Assembly: GCA_004802725.1 (NCBI GenBank)
Contig: SGPM01000309.1
Location: 1 to 32,219 of the forward strand
DNA: 32,219 bases
Reading direction: 5' to 3'
Source of the DNA: Antrodiella citrinella
Taxonomy: Eukaryota > Basidiomycota > Agaricomycetes > Polyporales > Steccherinaceae
Under the pieces are notes generated by a model that was not told where the DNA came from, searched no databases, and worked only from the letters and a program-made list of their open reading frames with translations. Both the position numbers and the translations under genes were made by a program. This document shows positions 31,475 through 32,219 of the stretch, piece after piece (the first letter of the stretch is position 1; every line of letters begins with the position of its first letter).

Positions 31475-32013
31475 TGTTATGTATCCTAGCTTACTCATTT
31501 CACATTAGACTCCTACCTTCACTCTTCACCTTATCACGGTCTCCTTCACGTTCACGGTTCACGTGTCACGGTACTCCATCACACTCGCATTCCCTTTGTC
31601 TTCAGCCCCTTCTGCTCCATACTCTATTCTGCATTGTATTTGCTAATACGGCTCCACAGTCTCTACGTGTATAAGACCATGTAGTAGATACTTGGAATCT
31701 CACCTCACTGTTTACCCACTCAATCTATTCGTGATTATATATCTTTGTATGCTGTTCTAAGTATCGCATGCCTAAACTCAATATGTGTTCCAAGCTCATC
31801 ATAGAATGATTCGCTCTCTACGGTAAATTTTCGGTTCAGCAGCTACTAAGACATCTTATCGTGACTTCGTATATCTCTCTCTAACTAAGATTATCGTAAG
31901 ATACATTGCGAGACAAGAACTCTGAATTAATATAAACTACTATGACTGCATCAAACCACTCTACTCACGTAGTTATAACCTTGATCAGTCTGCATCTTCG
32001 CTGGTTCACAACA
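31475..32013 (+). mobile_element. 5' LTR of an LTR retrotransposon, family 2 (copy D)
   Basis: This 539-bp block starts TGTTATGTATCCTAGC and ends GGTTCACAACA (TG...CA), followed directly by a primer-binding site. It aligns with solo LTR copy C (reverse strand) at both ends and at several interior runs. A TATA-like tataagacc lies near 31669. Its outer 5' neighbour is the TET/JBP gene region. The 3' LTR and any target duplication are beyond the window. Confidence 0.8.
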
Positions 32014-32027
32014 GGGGGTATCAGAGC
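32014..32027 (+). other. retrotransposon primer-binding site (initiator tRNA-Met type)
   Basis: The sequence gggggtatcagagc contains GGTATCAGAGC, the usual complement of the initiator tRNA-Met 3' end (TGGTATCAGAGC) with the first T replaced by G. It sits directly after the LTR end, as required to prime minus-strand DNA synthesis. Confidence 0.75.
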
Positions 32028-32219
32028 ATTGGTGTTACGACGAAGCGTAATAAGCAAGTCGAAGTTCAGTCTGAATAGTGATGTCACTGTCTGGGTCTTG
32101 CTTAGGACACTTTGTGTATTGAACAAAGGAGGTCAAGCTGAGGATGGTCCACAGCGAGACAGCTAGTTTATATACAAGTACAGATACGATGAGTCAAGGA
32201 AGAAAGTAAGCAAAGAGAG
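32028..32219 (+). mobile_element. start of retrotransposon interior (cut by window edge)
   Basis: This sequence follows the primer-binding site and should be the untranslated leader before gag. No gag-like frame is recognisable in the 192 bases available. Confidence 0.5.

Overview
The window looks like a gene-containing stretch of a filamentous basidiomycete genome, most likely an Agaricomycete. The main reasons are spliceosomal introns of about 50-65 nt with GT-AG ends in nearly every gene, expanded-family genes typical of that group (TKL-like kinases with an HGDL catalytic motif, F-box proteins, short ABM-like dimeric-barrel proteins, a TET/JBP dioxygenase), and LTR and inverted-repeat transposons. 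No rRNA, tRNA, CRISPR array or bacterial-style operon was seen. All gene models are read by eye from splice signals and reading-frame continuity.

Layout. 1-2516 (+): two kinase domains in tandem with matching intron positions; the first is cut by the window edge and carries a frameshift. 2517-4449: mostly empty, with a doubtful minus-strand relic. 4450-5514 (-): single-exon F-box protein. 5711-7441 (-): exon-like pieces of an unrecognised gene or relic. 7466-8217 (-): four-exon ABM-like small protein, a paralogue of the one at 20770-21549. 9617-11400 (-): NMD3, the 60S ribosomal-subunit export adaptor. 11961-13466 (+): Old Yellow Enzyme-type NAD(P)H:flavin oxidoreductase, sharing a roughly 560-bp divergent promoter with NMD3. 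14749-17811 (+): Ser/Pro/Gln-rich protein with tandemly duplicated exons and a C-terminal membrane segment. 18599-19918 (+): broken F-box/LRR-type relic. 20770-21549 (+): second ABM-like gene. 21946-22851: transposon-like element with perfect 68-bp terminal inverted repeats. 23955-25046 (+): gene with a possible RNase H1 N-terminal/viroplasmin-like fold.

From 25 kb on, the window is repeat-rich and gene-poor. It holds LTR copies of two families. One LTR (26850-27275) is nested inside another (26843-27858), each with its own 5-bp target-site duplication. At 30125-31330 (-) lies an AT-rich five-exon TET/JBP-family 2-oxoglutarate/Fe(II) dioxygenase with the HxD...H...R residues. An LTR retrotransposon (LTR 31475-32013, then a primer-binding site matching initiator tRNA-Met) sits directly against its 5' end and continues out of the window.

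The most interesting part is this right-hand segment. TET/JBP enzymes, which oxidise 5-methylcytosine or thymine, are known in basidiomycetes as a family expanded together with KDZ DNA transposons. This copy keeps its catalytic core but seems damaged at the N-terminus by a stop codon, a short duplication and the adjacent LTR.
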